A program made the translations under genes and the position numbers. Positions 1 through 9,051 of a stretch of DNA of 22,933 bases are shown here, one piece after another. The DNA comes from Tieghemiomyces parasiticus (taxonomy: Eukaryota; Kickxellomycota; Dimargaritomycetes; Dimargaritales; Dimargaritaceae). The stretch covers positions 1 through 22,933 of the forward strand of contig JANBPT010000790.1 of assembly GCA_027575765.1 (NCBI GenBank), in the 5' to 3' direction. The notes beneath the pieces are model-generated. The model searched no databases and was not told where the DNA came from. It saw only the letters and a list, made by a program, of their open reading frames with translations. Positions within the stretch are counted from its first letter, which is position 1; each line of letters starts with the position of its first letter.

Positions 1-130
1 TGGGAGATGTAATGTATACCTTCATATTTGATTTGGTGAAGTATACCCATGTCTTCCCTGTAAGGTTGAATACTAATTGTTGAGTTGGTAGAGGAATACT
101 GATAACATATATTTATTTGAAAGCTTTGAG
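1..130 (-). repeat. Truncated copy of a dispersed repeat (left copy)
   Basis: Bases 1-77 are the exact reverse complement of 21997-22073. Beyond base 77 the match continues to about base 120 with a few substitutions and 2-4 nt indels. The element runs off the left edge of the window. It contains no CpG, like the right copy. In the right copy this segment lies in the decayed ORF at 21211-22140, so the left piece is probably the 3' part of the same element in the opposite orientation. Identity of the two copies is read directly; the mobile-element interpretation is inferred. Confidence 0.85.
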
Positions 131-584
131 TAACCCCTATGGGAAAATTGATGATCTAATTTTGGCCCATTTGTCTTAGGGCAGACTTAGACTATTAAGC
201 ACACAATGGCTTGTTGGGCTGGCCAGCTCTAACCCACATTCTTTACAAGGATAGAAATGCCACATACACTTTGTTGGAATTCTACTATGACGTTATTATC
301 CTATTATTTGTGCAAACGGGAATTCTTATTATATCACCATTATGTAAACAGTTTTGTTCTAGTTTTATCGCATATTTTTGTCTTCCACTCATCCGTCTTC
401 TTTCAGCGTCACATATCCATATAGCCTGTAGCATATAAAAGACACAAGCCACCCATTCCAACATAGGAGGTTAAAGGGTTAATAATTATCTTATCATGTT
501 TATCTTTATTTTCTCCCCACTGCTGGTTAGTAGACCACCAGTCATTTTAACACACTTTCAGTTGTACTGACAATCACGGACTAG
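131..584. other. AT-rich intergenic stretch, no gene seen
   Basis: This AT-rich stretch lies between the left repeat copy and the 3' end of RRP43. A 75-codon open frame on plus (211-438) has no recognisable domain and AT-rich codon use unlike the genes here, so it is not called. The last 100 bases probably hold the RRP43 3' UTR and polyadenylation signals. Confidence 0.5.
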
Positions 585-1946
585 TTAATTCCCTGGCAGT
601 GACTTGGCGGACGATTCGACCACCTCCCGTAGGAAGGTCATCCGTTTTGTAGTGGGTTCAAAGCAGGTCGCAAGGCAGGTCGACATAGCAAGTGGGGCCT
701 CGCCATGGGCCCAAACGAGGCAGGCCTTATGGTTCTCATCCAACACTATCGTAACTAACGAATCAGCAATCTTGTCCTCCGTACTAGTGGGATCTGCTAA
801 GAGAGGTCCCCTGGCGATACGAGCAAAATAGGTGAAAAATTGTCGGCGGAGGCAGAAGTGGTGGAGGTTAGTATTGAGGCATGGCGTAATTCATGCACAC
901 CAACTGTGAGTGGGCCAGTGACAAGGCATATGGGCATCATTACCACTAGTCGAGACAATAATTTAGATAACTTACTCGGTAAAGTATGCGAAGCTCGCGG
1001 CGTAAACCCTCCGCCGGATGAGGATGGGCTGAATAAGCTCTTTGGTGACGGTGACGATTGAGGTGTCAGTGTCAAACTGGGCCCGCGGAAGCTTGGTATA
1101 GAGGAGGGCCGTTTGAAGAGCCAGCAGAGCCGCGTCGAACACGTTGCCATCGTAGGCCAGCACAGTTATGTCAGCGTAGAGTGTCCAGACCGCCGCCTTT
1201 TCCTCAATACAGAGTTGTGTAAGGTCGAGGAGACCGCCCTCCCGCACAACTTGGTCCAGCCGGTAACTCAGAACCTGAGCCAGCTCGCTGGGAGTGCCCG
1301 GGGAGAAGTCAGTGGAGGCAACGGGGCTCAGCTCGATGTTCGGCACTGGATAGCGCGGGTGTGGGGGAGTTGCGAAAGAAGAAAGTTATGGCCGATTGTT
1401 CGGGTGGTAATGCTAGCGTAGTCCAAGAGAGAGTACAAATCACGGGACGACAAGGGAGAAAGGCCGACGTAGGGAACCCCAACGGGTCCGATTGTGCTGT
1501 ATTCAGGACAGTCCGTGTGACCCCCGGTTACTTACCAAAGTAGCCCCGTTCGGGGAAGTTGACGTCGGGTTGGGCCACTTCACCCTTAATGCCACAGATC
1601 ACCATGGTGCTACCCATACGGACCACCGCCGAACCGTACGCGGTGGTCACGGAATCTATGGTGGCAGTAGATGGGATATATATACAGGGGGCGGAGTCAC
1701 GGTTGGTTAGGAACGCTGGTGGGTATATAGACCATTTTCCAATCGGCGTACCGCGTCTGGGACTTTCGCTAAGCATAGCCGGGATGACTGTCACTTACTA
1801 ATTTGTACGGAAGTGTCGCGGAAGTCACTGAAGTGGCGGGCATCGGGCCGGAGGTTGCGCGCGAAGAATCGGCGGTGATAGGCTGCCGGGGCGATCTTTT
1901 CGAAGGCATTGGCCGAGAGGACAATCGGAGGAGCGTTCTGGGCCAT
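585..1946 (-). CDS. RRP43: Exosome core subunit Rrp43/EXOSC8-like (RNase PH fold), four exons
   Basis: Exons in transcript order are 1946-1799, 1655-1536, 1345-976 and 810-585. The sum is 864 nt, 287 residues plus stop, close to human EXOSC8 (276). All introns (143, 190 and 165 nt) start GTAAGT and end AG, and phases 1, 1 and 2 join cleanly. Exon 1 carries the family N-terminus with AYHRRFFARNLRPDARHFSDF. The first junction yields NSVTTAYGSAVVRMG, followed by VICGIKGEVAQP. The third exon has LCIEEKAAVWTLYADITVLAYDG-type residues and the DAALLALQTAL helix, and the last has LLADPTSTEDKIA. These are diagnostic of the RNase PH-like Rrp43 branch. In the family this subunit forms part of the catalytically inert six-member ring that threads RNA to Rrp44/Rrp6 in nucleus and cytoplasm. 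The gene ends toward the left repeat. Identity among Rrp43, Rrp42 and Mtr3 is the only residual doubt. Confidence 0.93.
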
Positions 1947-2800
1947 GGTGGGGTGGTTTGCAAACTAAATCGTCGAATGGCGAAGGATGGGATAATGACA
2001 CGGATGCTACAAAAATAAAGGTGCCCGAAGTGGAAAGATTAAAGGGCGAATGCGAGGATTTCGCAGCCCACGCGGTACTATGTCCTAGCTGTTGGGGTTC
2101 ATGAAAAAAATATCGGTGGCTGCCGTCTGGTTTATTTACGTAGCATGCAGGCCGTTGGTGTCAAGGCCTGCCCACGTACTAGAGTTAATTAGGCAGCCCA
2201 TGCTGGCCACCACTCCTGCCAGTACACTTTGTTTACTCACCGGGCGGCTGCGCCCACAAAGCATGCAGGTTGACTGGGATGAGTTCTCCACCGCCTTGGA
2301 GGCCGGAACGAAAACTATACCCGCACCGCTGGTCAGAGCCTGCGACAACACTTGTAGTCCATATCTACGCGAAACGAGCCGGACTGTCGGGGCTTAGGTA
2401 TTAAAGATGCTTGAGCGCCCCGGACGGTTGGAAGAGCACGGCCCGCTAGGCGCTTGTCGCTGTGGCCTACAATGGCTCTCCATTGTCACCACCACCCTTT
2501 ATGGCCTAACGCATACCAGCCCTTTGTTTCGGAATTCTGTATGGGCCTGGGCCGTGAGGCTGGCCAAGGGAAGCAGCTTACCACGCCCTGTTGGTCCGCC
2601 CTCGCCGCGCTAACCAGGCCAATTAGGTCAAGTTTTTACACAGAGCTGTGCGACCGAAAGGGGCATTCCTGCGGTTTGGCTATAGGCGATAAGCAGACAA
2701 GCTGGCGTAGCGCCCACCATCGTCGTCGTCGATGCGCTGGGTCCTTCACCTGTCGCCATTTTTTTTTCATATCCCACCGTCACCGTGCGCCGACCTGCAC
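1947..2800. other. Unresolved interval; coding-like pieces on minus strand
   Basis: The interval separates RRP43, which is transcribed leftward, from the secreted-precursor gene, which is transcribed rightward, so it includes both promoters. Minus-strand pieces look coding-like. One is a frame at 2756-2628 opening ATGGCGACAGG with LLIAYSQTAGMPLSVAQL. A second, at about 2623-2583, reads LIGLVSAARADQQGVV before a GTAAGC donor. A third, at about 2384-2242, reads LQVLSQALTSGAGIVFVPAS before a strong GTGAGT donor. I could not join them into one phase-consistent reading frame and recognise no family with confidence. A small roadblock/LAMTOR-like protein is a speculative possibility. A (CGT)n triplet run lies at about 2720-2731. 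Confidence 0.3.
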
Positions 2801-2810
2801 TATTTATAAA
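2801..2810 (+). promoter_or_regulatory. TATA box of the secreted-precursor gene
   Basis: TATTTATAAA stands 169 nt before the ATG at 2979 and is followed by a strongly C/T-rich leader, as is common at highly expressed fungal promoters. Position and leader support promoter function; the transcription start itself is not visible. Confidence 0.65.
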
Positions 2811-2958
2811 ACCGGCTTCTTCTACCCCCCCCCTCGTGCCCCACTTTTCCGACCACTCTTTCGTATACGCCCATTGCCATCTGTTCAAAGCCCGCTCATT
2901 TATTGGCCTACTTCTTGCCTTAACCTCACACCATACCGCTACCCTGCATCGCCGGCCC

Positions 2959-2976
2959 ATGTGCCATTCCATTTAA
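2959..2976 (+). other. Five-codon upstream ORF before the secreted precursor
   Basis: ATG TGC CAT TCC ATT TAA (peptide MCHSI) ends two bases before the main ATG at 2979. It lies downstream of the TATA box and so should be in the mRNA. A uORF this close would leave scanning ribosomes little chance to reinitiate, so it could damp translation. That effect is inferred. Confidence 0.5.
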
Positions 2977-2978
2977 TC

Positions 2979-3323
2979 ATGCTGCCTAGACTCTCGGACC
3001 TTCTGTTGCTGACCAGTGCGTGTGTGGCGCTCATGGCCGGCTCCAACCAGTTCTCTAGGGGGGCCCAATGGAACCCATACCTTGAAAGAGAGTCTGTTGA
3101 CACCGTGATCTATCCGGAAGACAGCTATAAAACTGCTGAGCGCTTGAAGAGAGCGCCTGTGCATATAGTGTCAGTTCCCAAGCATAAGAGACAACCGTTT
3201 GCTGACAGTATGGTGCCAAATCATCGCCTGCTGGTCGACCCTCCCCCGCGCAGCTCCTCGCTGCCTCAGTCGAAACGCCTAGCCACGGTGGTCGACAACG
3301 TCCTATACGATACCCGATACTGA
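2979..3323 (+). CDS. Small secreted protein precursor with three KR (kexin-type) sites
   Basis: This 114-residue protein is a single exon. Residues 1-20 are a signal peptide (charged start, LLLLTSACVALMA core, likely cut after A20). The mature part has dibasic KR at 57-58, 70-71 and 99-100, the classic Kex2 cleavage site. Two 11-residue segments directly follow the first two KR sites: APVHIVSVPKH (59-69) and QPFADSMVPNH (72-82). Both have proline second and end V-P-x-H, so they look like diverged repeats. The rest would yield a 14-residue C-terminal peptide after R100. There is no cysteine in the mature part and no transmembrane segment. I chose ATG 2979 because it follows the TATA box and opens directly on the signal peptide; the frame stays open upstream to 2454, but that part is low-complexity leader. 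No family is recognised. It could be a peptide hormone, effector or pheromone-like precursor, or simply a short secreted protein. Confidence 0.7.
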   Translation: MLPRLSDLLLLTSACVALMAGSNQFSRGAQWNPYLERESVDTVIYPEDSYKTAERLKRAPVHIVSVPKHKRQPFADSMVPNHRLLVDPPPRSSSLPQSKRLATVVDNVLYDTRY

Positions 3324-3997
3324 CGTATTCTTTCGCCCAATGGCGCTTAGATAAAGGCGAATGGGGTACTTGTACATTCGCCATCGTCGTGAGGGTTTTC
3401 TACAGAGTATAGCGTTAGGACCCACCCTCCGTAGCGAATAGTAAACCTAATCGCACGCTCGCTATGGCCAGATCCTGTGCGGAGCGATGCTTAAGAGGTA
3501 CCGGTATTTCGATGAATAAAAGTAAAAGTGTCTCTAAACCGGGCCGTTCCCATCATAACCCCCCTGGCTTGGTCCAACCAAGGTTTGGGTAAGATCGAGT
3601 AGCTACGCTAGGCATGGCGTCCACGCATAGGCCCTGTCGACGAGGCCAGGGTTCGCCCTAACCAGCCGGGCACTCATGACGGGTGGCCGTAGGGATAGAC
3701 GCGAGATGGCCAGTTAGACTGGCATCAGCTAATTAGGACCAAGCCCGTCGTGGGTCTCCACAGCCAGCGGCCCTCTGTAGATGCATCTGCTCCCTGCCGA
3801 CCCTGTCACTCGGCGAAGCTCTTGGTCCGCACGTCTGTTCTAATTAACCCATCCCCCCATCTTGTCACCGGCACCTTGAATTTCCTCGCTCGAACCGACC
3901 TACACCCTTGCTCAATATTTTTACTTCTCCGCCCGCTCGACCCATCTGCCCTGAACCTCACCCTCTGTCTCCTTCCCGACTAGACTTTGACCTCATC
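3324..3997. other. Intergenic region; RET2 promoter and leader
   Basis: This stretch holds the 3' end of the secreted precursor and the upstream region of RET2. The last 250 bases are C/T-rich, typical of a 5' leader in this genome. Open frames here (for example 3750-3983) are compositionally leader-like and not called. No tRNA B box or other RNA gene was seen. It contains the GGCGAAT hairpin annotated at 3356-3382. Confidence 0.5.
3356..3382. repeat. Hairpin with the recurrent GCGAATGGGG element (copy 1)
   Basis: GGCGAAT (3356-3362) pairs with ATTCGCC (3376-3382) across a 13-base loop. The 10-mer GCGAATGGGG at 3357-3366 recurs at 8048-8057 and 8805-8814. Located 33 bases after the stop of the secreted precursor, it could be a 3' processing signal or a binding site; function is unknown. 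Confidence 0.4.
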
Positions 3998-6229
3998 ATG
4001 GTAAGTTCGTGGAGAGCTCATCAGGCATCCGCACCTTCCGTCTTCCCTATGAACAGGGGTTGGCGGCCATTGGCGACACCCCCCCGATCGCCACCGCTCC
4101 CCGTAACTGCTCACTCACTGCCTGTCCTCCGACTGACCCCCCTCCATCACCACCCTCATCGCAGGTTGTCCTGGCCGCCGCACTGTGCACCAAGGCGGGT
4201 AAACCGCTGGTCTCCCGGCAGTTCGTGGAGATGCCGCGGTCGCGCATCGAAGGCCTGCTCACGTCATTCCCGAAATTGATGCCGGCGGGCCAGCAGCACA
4301 CTACCATCGACACGGAGACCATCCGCTATGTCTACCAGCCCATGGACACCCTCTACATGGTGCTTATCACAAACCGGCAGTCCAATATCGTGCAGGACAT
4401 TGACACCCTTCACCTCTTCGCCCGGGCCGCCACTGACGTGTGCGGTGGTGGCAGCCTTCACGAGTTCGCCGTGCTGGAACACTGCTTCGAACTGTTGTGT
4501 GTGTTTGACGAGATTGTCAACCTTGGGCTGCGAGAGAATGTGAACCTGGCCCAACTCAAGACTATCATGGAGATGGAGAGTCAGGAGGAGAAGATTCAAG
4601 AGGCCATCTCGAAGGTAAGCCCTCCCCCCGGCAAGGATACGTCAGGATGGCTAGGTACACTTATGCTTAATATTGCTTCGCTGCGAAAACTAACCCCACC
4701 ATCTCCTGGCATCGAACTTTTGCACCTTGCAGAACAAAGAAAAGGAAGCCAAGGAGGAGCTCAAGCGCCGGGCTAAGCAGTTCGAACAGCAGCGCAAGGA
4801 GGCCAGTCGCCGGGGGACCGGCAGTGGTTCCGGTAGCGGCTCTTTCAAAAGTTCACTGGGCTCCTTCACCAACAGCGTCAAGAACGCCTACTCGCCGGTC
4901 GAGCCCACCATTTCTACCTTCGACAACGATGCCGTCCAGGCCTCTCTCAAGCCTTCGTAAGTACATCCCTCGGGTAATATATATATATATATATGTAGTG
5001 TGGAGTAGTAGCTATATCTACTAGTAAGGAGTTTCTCCACTGCCCAGTTGCGCAGGTAATGGGACCTCCGTTTGTTTAACGCAACCCTCTACCCTACCAT
5101 ACCGATCCCCTCTTCTCCCCATACTCGGTGCGCCCCGTCGTTTACCTGTCAGTTCGTCCAAGCCCGCCCTGCAGGGCCGCGGCATGAAACTCGGAGGCAA
5201 GAAGGATCGATCGGCGTCAACCCTGTTCGGCCAGGACACTGAGCTCGCCCAGGAACTCGACACTAAGTTGAACCTAGAGGCGGAGACCTCCCAGCCCGAT
5301 GTTTATCGCGAAGACGTTCACATCGAAGTGGAGGAACGCATCTCCGCCGTAGTTAACCGTGACGGTGGGGTAGAAGCCCTGGAAGTCAAGGGTGAACTGA
5401 CCCTCGTGGTGGCCGACGAGGACAAGGGGCAGCTGCAACTCCGGATCGATCTGGGCGACGAGAGCAATATGCAAATCAAAGTAAGTCCCGGGACCCTCCA
5501 GCACCGGCGGGCCCCGTGGGGAGAGCAAAGTAAGAGTAAAGACGGCGGGGTCGGGCCCCAGTTGGGTAATTTTCCATGGGTGGCATCGCCCAATGACATA
5601 TTTCCACCTCAATCACCACCGCTAATGGACCATATCGAACCCTGGTACCTACGTCGACTACGCTACAGACCCACCCACATATTGACAAGAAGCGCTTCCA
5701 GGGCGAGCACGTGTTGGCCCTCAAGGACGCGAGCCGCAGCTTCCCAGTCAACCAGCCCGTTGGCCTTTTCAAATGGCGCTTCGTGTCTCAAGATGACGCC
5801 AGTTTACCGCTGTCCATCAACTGCTGGCCGACGGTCTTGGGCGACGGGCGGACCGAAGTGAACATTGAGTACGAGCTGGAGTCGGAGGACCTAGAGCTGA
5901 AGGGCGTGACCATCAGCATTCCACTCCCTGCGGACGGGCCCGCCCGCCCGGTCATTGGCAACGTCGACGGCGACTACACCGTTAACCCGCGGACGCAGAC
6001 CCTCGAGTGGCAGTTCCCCATCATTGACCGCAGCAACAAATCCGGGTCCCTTGAGTTCACCCTTGAGACTGACGATATCGAAGGGTTCTTCCCCGTCAGC
6101 GTGGCCTTCGTCGCCCACATGCCCTTCTGCGACGTCAACATCACTGAGGCTCTGCGTCAGTCCTCCGGGGAACCCGTCGTGTTCTCGAAGGCCGTCACGT
6201 TGGTCACTGATGACTACCGCATCGTGTAA
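3998..6229 (+). CDS. RET2: Coatomer (COPI) delta subunit, five exons
   Basis: Exons are 3998-4000, 4165-4614, 4733-4956, 5153-5480 and 5669-6229. The sum is 1566 nt, 521 residues (human ARCN1 511, yeast Ret2 546). Introns of 164, 118, 196 and 188 nt all start GTAAG and end AG. The first exon is the start codon alone; splicing restores the conserved MVVLAAALCTKAGKPLVSRQ start, which the unspliced reading lacks. Residues 1-140 form the longin-like adaptin small-chain fold. Residues 152-175 are a charged helix (EAKEELKRRAKQFEQQRKEA), followed by a Gly/Ser linker and GRGMKLGGKK near 234-243. About 280-521 form the mu-homology domain, with FPVNQPVGLFKWR, SINCWP, VNIEYELE, PVIGNVDGDY and NKSGSLEF. 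The family acts in the COPI coat for retrograde Golgi-to-ER traffic, and the mu-homology domain binds tryptophan-based cargo motifs. The assignment is secure. Confidence 0.97.
4977..4994. repeat. (AT)9 microsatellite in RET2 intron 3
   Basis: Nine AT dinucleotides lie in the third RET2 intron, 20 bases after the donor. This is ordinary intronic simple sequence. Confidence 0.9.
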
Positions 6230-6563
6230 AAGTTTCCATAGTTCCGATCCCTCTTCGCGTCGCGGCGGATGCGTTCTGCCCTTGTGGAGGCGATTGATTC
6301 CACCTTGGCCTCCCCCCGTCCCCTCCCCCCTCTACACCTCACCATCTTGCCGATGACCGCCTCCCTCGACATCATCGTTTATCCTTTCCCGCGACGTTGG
6401 TTTTGTCAGGCCTTTCCTATCCTCCATTTATATCGCCTCGTTACACTACGACCTGGTTCGTATTTTCAGCGAATATTCATTTTTTCAAGTTACGCTTGTC
6501 AACACGAAAACTACATGTAAAATGAGCCAGGCGGTTGCTTTGAGTCCGGCCAGAATTGTAGGC
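6230..6563. other. Convergent 3' ends of RET2 and the minus-strand unknown gene
   Basis: The 334 bases between two stop codons presumably hold both 3' UTRs. The left half is C/T-rich on plus. A 83-codon open frame (6269-6520) has leader-like composition and is not called. I saw no RNA gene. Confidence 0.5.
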
Positions 6564-8698
6564 TTAAGCGGATGCGGTGGACTCGTCCGTGGATAGACGC
6601 CAAAGGCGACTGGCCAGGAAGCGAAAGGGCCACTCCGTGTCGTCGCCTTTAAAAATTGGTTCTGATCGCACCCGCCACGTTTCAAGGAAATTCAGATGGC
6701 TGGTCAGGAAAGGTCTAGGAAGGACTTGCAGTAGCTGTGCCAGACCTTGCGACCATAGCAACCGAATGGCTCTCGGGGCGTGTTCGGGCCGCTCCAAGTC
6801 AATGGCCTGCTCGCCGCCAACTTCCTCTACCGGGGCCGAGGAAACGGAGAGGGTCGCGGGCTGGGGTGCCAGCGGTGACCAGCCCACGTCTCGGAGGATC
6901 TCGCCAATCTGGACCCAGCCGTGGAGATAGACAGGATAGGGCGGGTCGACATCCATACTGGACGTACTCGACCTGTCCGTACCTTTGGGGTGGATCTCGG
7001 ACATCATTGTGCTAAGCACGAAAAGCGTGGTGGCCAGCAGGCCATGGTCAACTATTGGAGCCCGCCACGGCCGCTCATCCTCGGTCAGATCGACGATGAA
7101 CCCGGTCAGATGACGGAAAAGCACCGTCGCCAGGTGGACAATGGCCTCTCCAGAACTGACAGGTCTAGCCATCTGGCCGTCCTTGGTGAAAAGAAGGGCA
7201 AGGCCTAACACCGTACGTAGCTGGTAGCGCGGTACGGGCACCGCAAGGTAGTCCCGGAGGGCCCGCATCAGGTCTCCAGGATCACTGTGGGGCGGTAAAA
7301 GGGCAGCCAGCCGGGTGGTATGGCCGGCTATGGCGTGTCGCAGGACCAATGCCAAAGGATTGGCGGTCGGTGATCTAGGTCGACTGGGCCACAGGACGGT
7401 TAGATGGTGTAGAAGCAACCGATGACAAGTTTCGACCATCTCGGTCGAAACCACTTGGAATAGGAGGCTGTGGGTAGTGGTGGGTAGACGGAGAGTAGCC
7501 ACCAGCTACATGGCGGGATACACAGGTAAAATTAAGCAAGGGATGAGCACTCTGCAGTGTTAGTGAACCCCACTTGAAGTATATAGGATCATTGCATTTA
7601 AAAGCGTAGGGAAGGCATGAAGACGAGTGGGTTGCGGGCATATTACTTACTTCGGGTGATTTGGTGAGTGATGGTGGGCACATCACTGCGACATAATCGC
7701 GCACCACCTCGAGCACGTGGGGGTATTCAGCGGTGTGTAGGGCTAACAAGTGGCCCAGGATCCGTTCTCGATCTGTATTTGTCAACTGCCGAACAAGGAG
7801 CTCAACGTATTCCGCAGCAGCTGTAGCAGGCCTAACCGTCCGCCGTTGGCTGCCCTGAAGTACGGTAATGGCACGGTCAACATCGTTGTCCGCGTCGGTC
7901 TTGGCCGGTGTTGCGACCCGGTCTACTGGTAGGGCTCGCAGGACGCGGTCCATCTGCTGGACGGTGCGGTAGATTACAAGGTCAAGGTACCCGTACTTAT
8001 TTCTAGTCTAGAGGTGGTCGAGGCAAGGCAGTGACAATAGGCGAACCGCGAATGGGGAAATATACCACGTTAGAACACGTTTGGCCCAGTCTGCCAATTG
8101 GGTCGGTCCGTGACGAAGAAGGTAATCCTATCCTACTTACCAAGTGAACAGCCTTCTGCAAACGTGCAAGGCCGTCAGGGAGTACGGCCAAGAGCTCATG
8201 CACGCGACACTCGCACGTTTTCTTCGCCGGGGTCGAGCCATCAGTCGATACCGGCACGAGCAGCCAGCGCAATAGGAATCTAGTCACCGCTGGCCGGGTC
8301 CGCGGGTCGAGCAGGTGGGCCAGCATCAAGTCTCCAAGGGCGCGGCGAAAGGCCGGCCGGTCAAGGTGGGGGGTCAAATCCCATAGCGTGTCCATGACTT
8401 CACTGAAGGCCATGGGGTGGACAGGCGTGGCGAAGCGGTTGGTGAGTTCGGTGAGCACTGTGGAGAGGTGGGCGGCCTCCAGACCAGCCAGTGGGCCTTG
8501 ATGGGAGCCGTGCGTAGACGTGGCGGCGACCAACAACAGGAGTAGCTCCTGGCTGTAGTTGGTCGGCCCGGCTGAACCGAGCAGCGTCGATTCTGGACCA
8601 TGGGTCATGCGTGCTAGATGGGTCAGGGAGGTGGGCACGTATACCTGGCCGCTCTCGATACGGTCAAGTAGGTCGGACACGAGTGCTTCGGCCACCAT
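6564..8698 (-). CDS. Unrecognised leucine-rich helical protein, three exons
   Basis: Exons in transcript order are 8698-8141, 8007-7651 and 7505-6564, all phase 0, summing to 1857 nt (618 residues). Introns of 133 and 145 nt start GTAAGT and end TAG. The protein is rich in Leu, Ala, Arg and His, with amphipathic helices throughout, resembling a HEAT/ARM-type or other alpha-solenoid scaffold. Examples are ELLLLLVAATSTHGSH near residue 50, MDTLWDLTPHLDRPAFRRAL near 100, and YVELLVRQLTNTDRERILGH near 255. No signal peptide, zinc-binding cysteine set or enzyme motif is visible. A polar acidic insert (TDRSSTSSMDVDPP) lies near residue 500. It shares a divergent promoter with the RPAP1-like gene, which hints at a gene-expression role but does not prove it. 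I do not recognise the family. The start at 8698 is the first ATG of the open frame. Confidence 0.8.
8048..8057. repeat. Recurrent GCGAATGGGG element (copy 2, intronic)
   Basis: An exact copy of the 10-mer lies in intron 1 of the unknown minus-strand gene (8140-8008). Adjacent bases carry two GCGAA-type half sites (8041-8045 and 8048-8052) as direct repeats rather than a hairpin. Confidence 0.4.
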
Positions 8699-9051
8699 AG
8701 CGCGAAAAATCGAGTCACAATTCGAAGCGTTGTTGGATACTGAGAATTCAGAGGCACCCTGCTAGCCATGAGAAACGGGGACAGCGGTTAAGTCGGTAGA
8801 GTAGGCGAATGGGGTGTTCGCCACACACATCGCCCGTTGTCTCAACTTAAACCAAGGATACCCCTATACACAAAACGCCCGTGGCCGGTGGGAACTCGGC
8901 CACAAGTAGAGCAGTTGGGCGTGCTGACAAACTGGTCAAGAACCTCCTATGTTCCCTTCCTTGTTCACTTAGTGTTCCTCCAATGCTAACCACTGCCATC
9001 CGGGACCTCTTATTATAGCACTCCACTCCACGTCGCCCTTTCCTTCTAACG
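8699..9051. promoter_or_regulatory. Divergent promoter between unknown gene and RPAP1-like gene
   Basis: The 353 bases separate two start codons pointing away from each other, so both promoters must lie here. No clear TATA box was seen. The RPAP1 side is C/T-rich. The hairpin at 8804-8822 is the only notable structured site. Confidence 0.6.
8804..8822. repeat. Hairpin with the recurrent GCGAATGGGG element (copy 3)
   Basis: GGCGAA (8804-8809) pairs with TTCGCC (8817-8822) around a seven-base loop, and GCGAATGGGG is at 8805-8814. It lies in the middle of a divergent promoter, so a transcription-factor site is plausible. Compare copies at 3357 and 8048. Confidence 0.4.

Noticed and set aside
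1656..1798. Reading RRP43 through intron 1 as coding
   Set aside because: The frame is open but the translated intron is unlike the family, and splicing restores the conserved VQINSVTTAYGSA junction.
2454..2978. Upstream in-frame extension of the secreted precursor to 289 residues
   Set aside because: The extra part crosses the TATA box, is leader-like low complexity, and would bury the signal peptide.
3640..3665. GGTTCGCCC, tRNA T-loop-like
   Set aside because: It does not fit the B-box consensus and no cloverleaf or A box surrounds it. No tRNA was found in the window.
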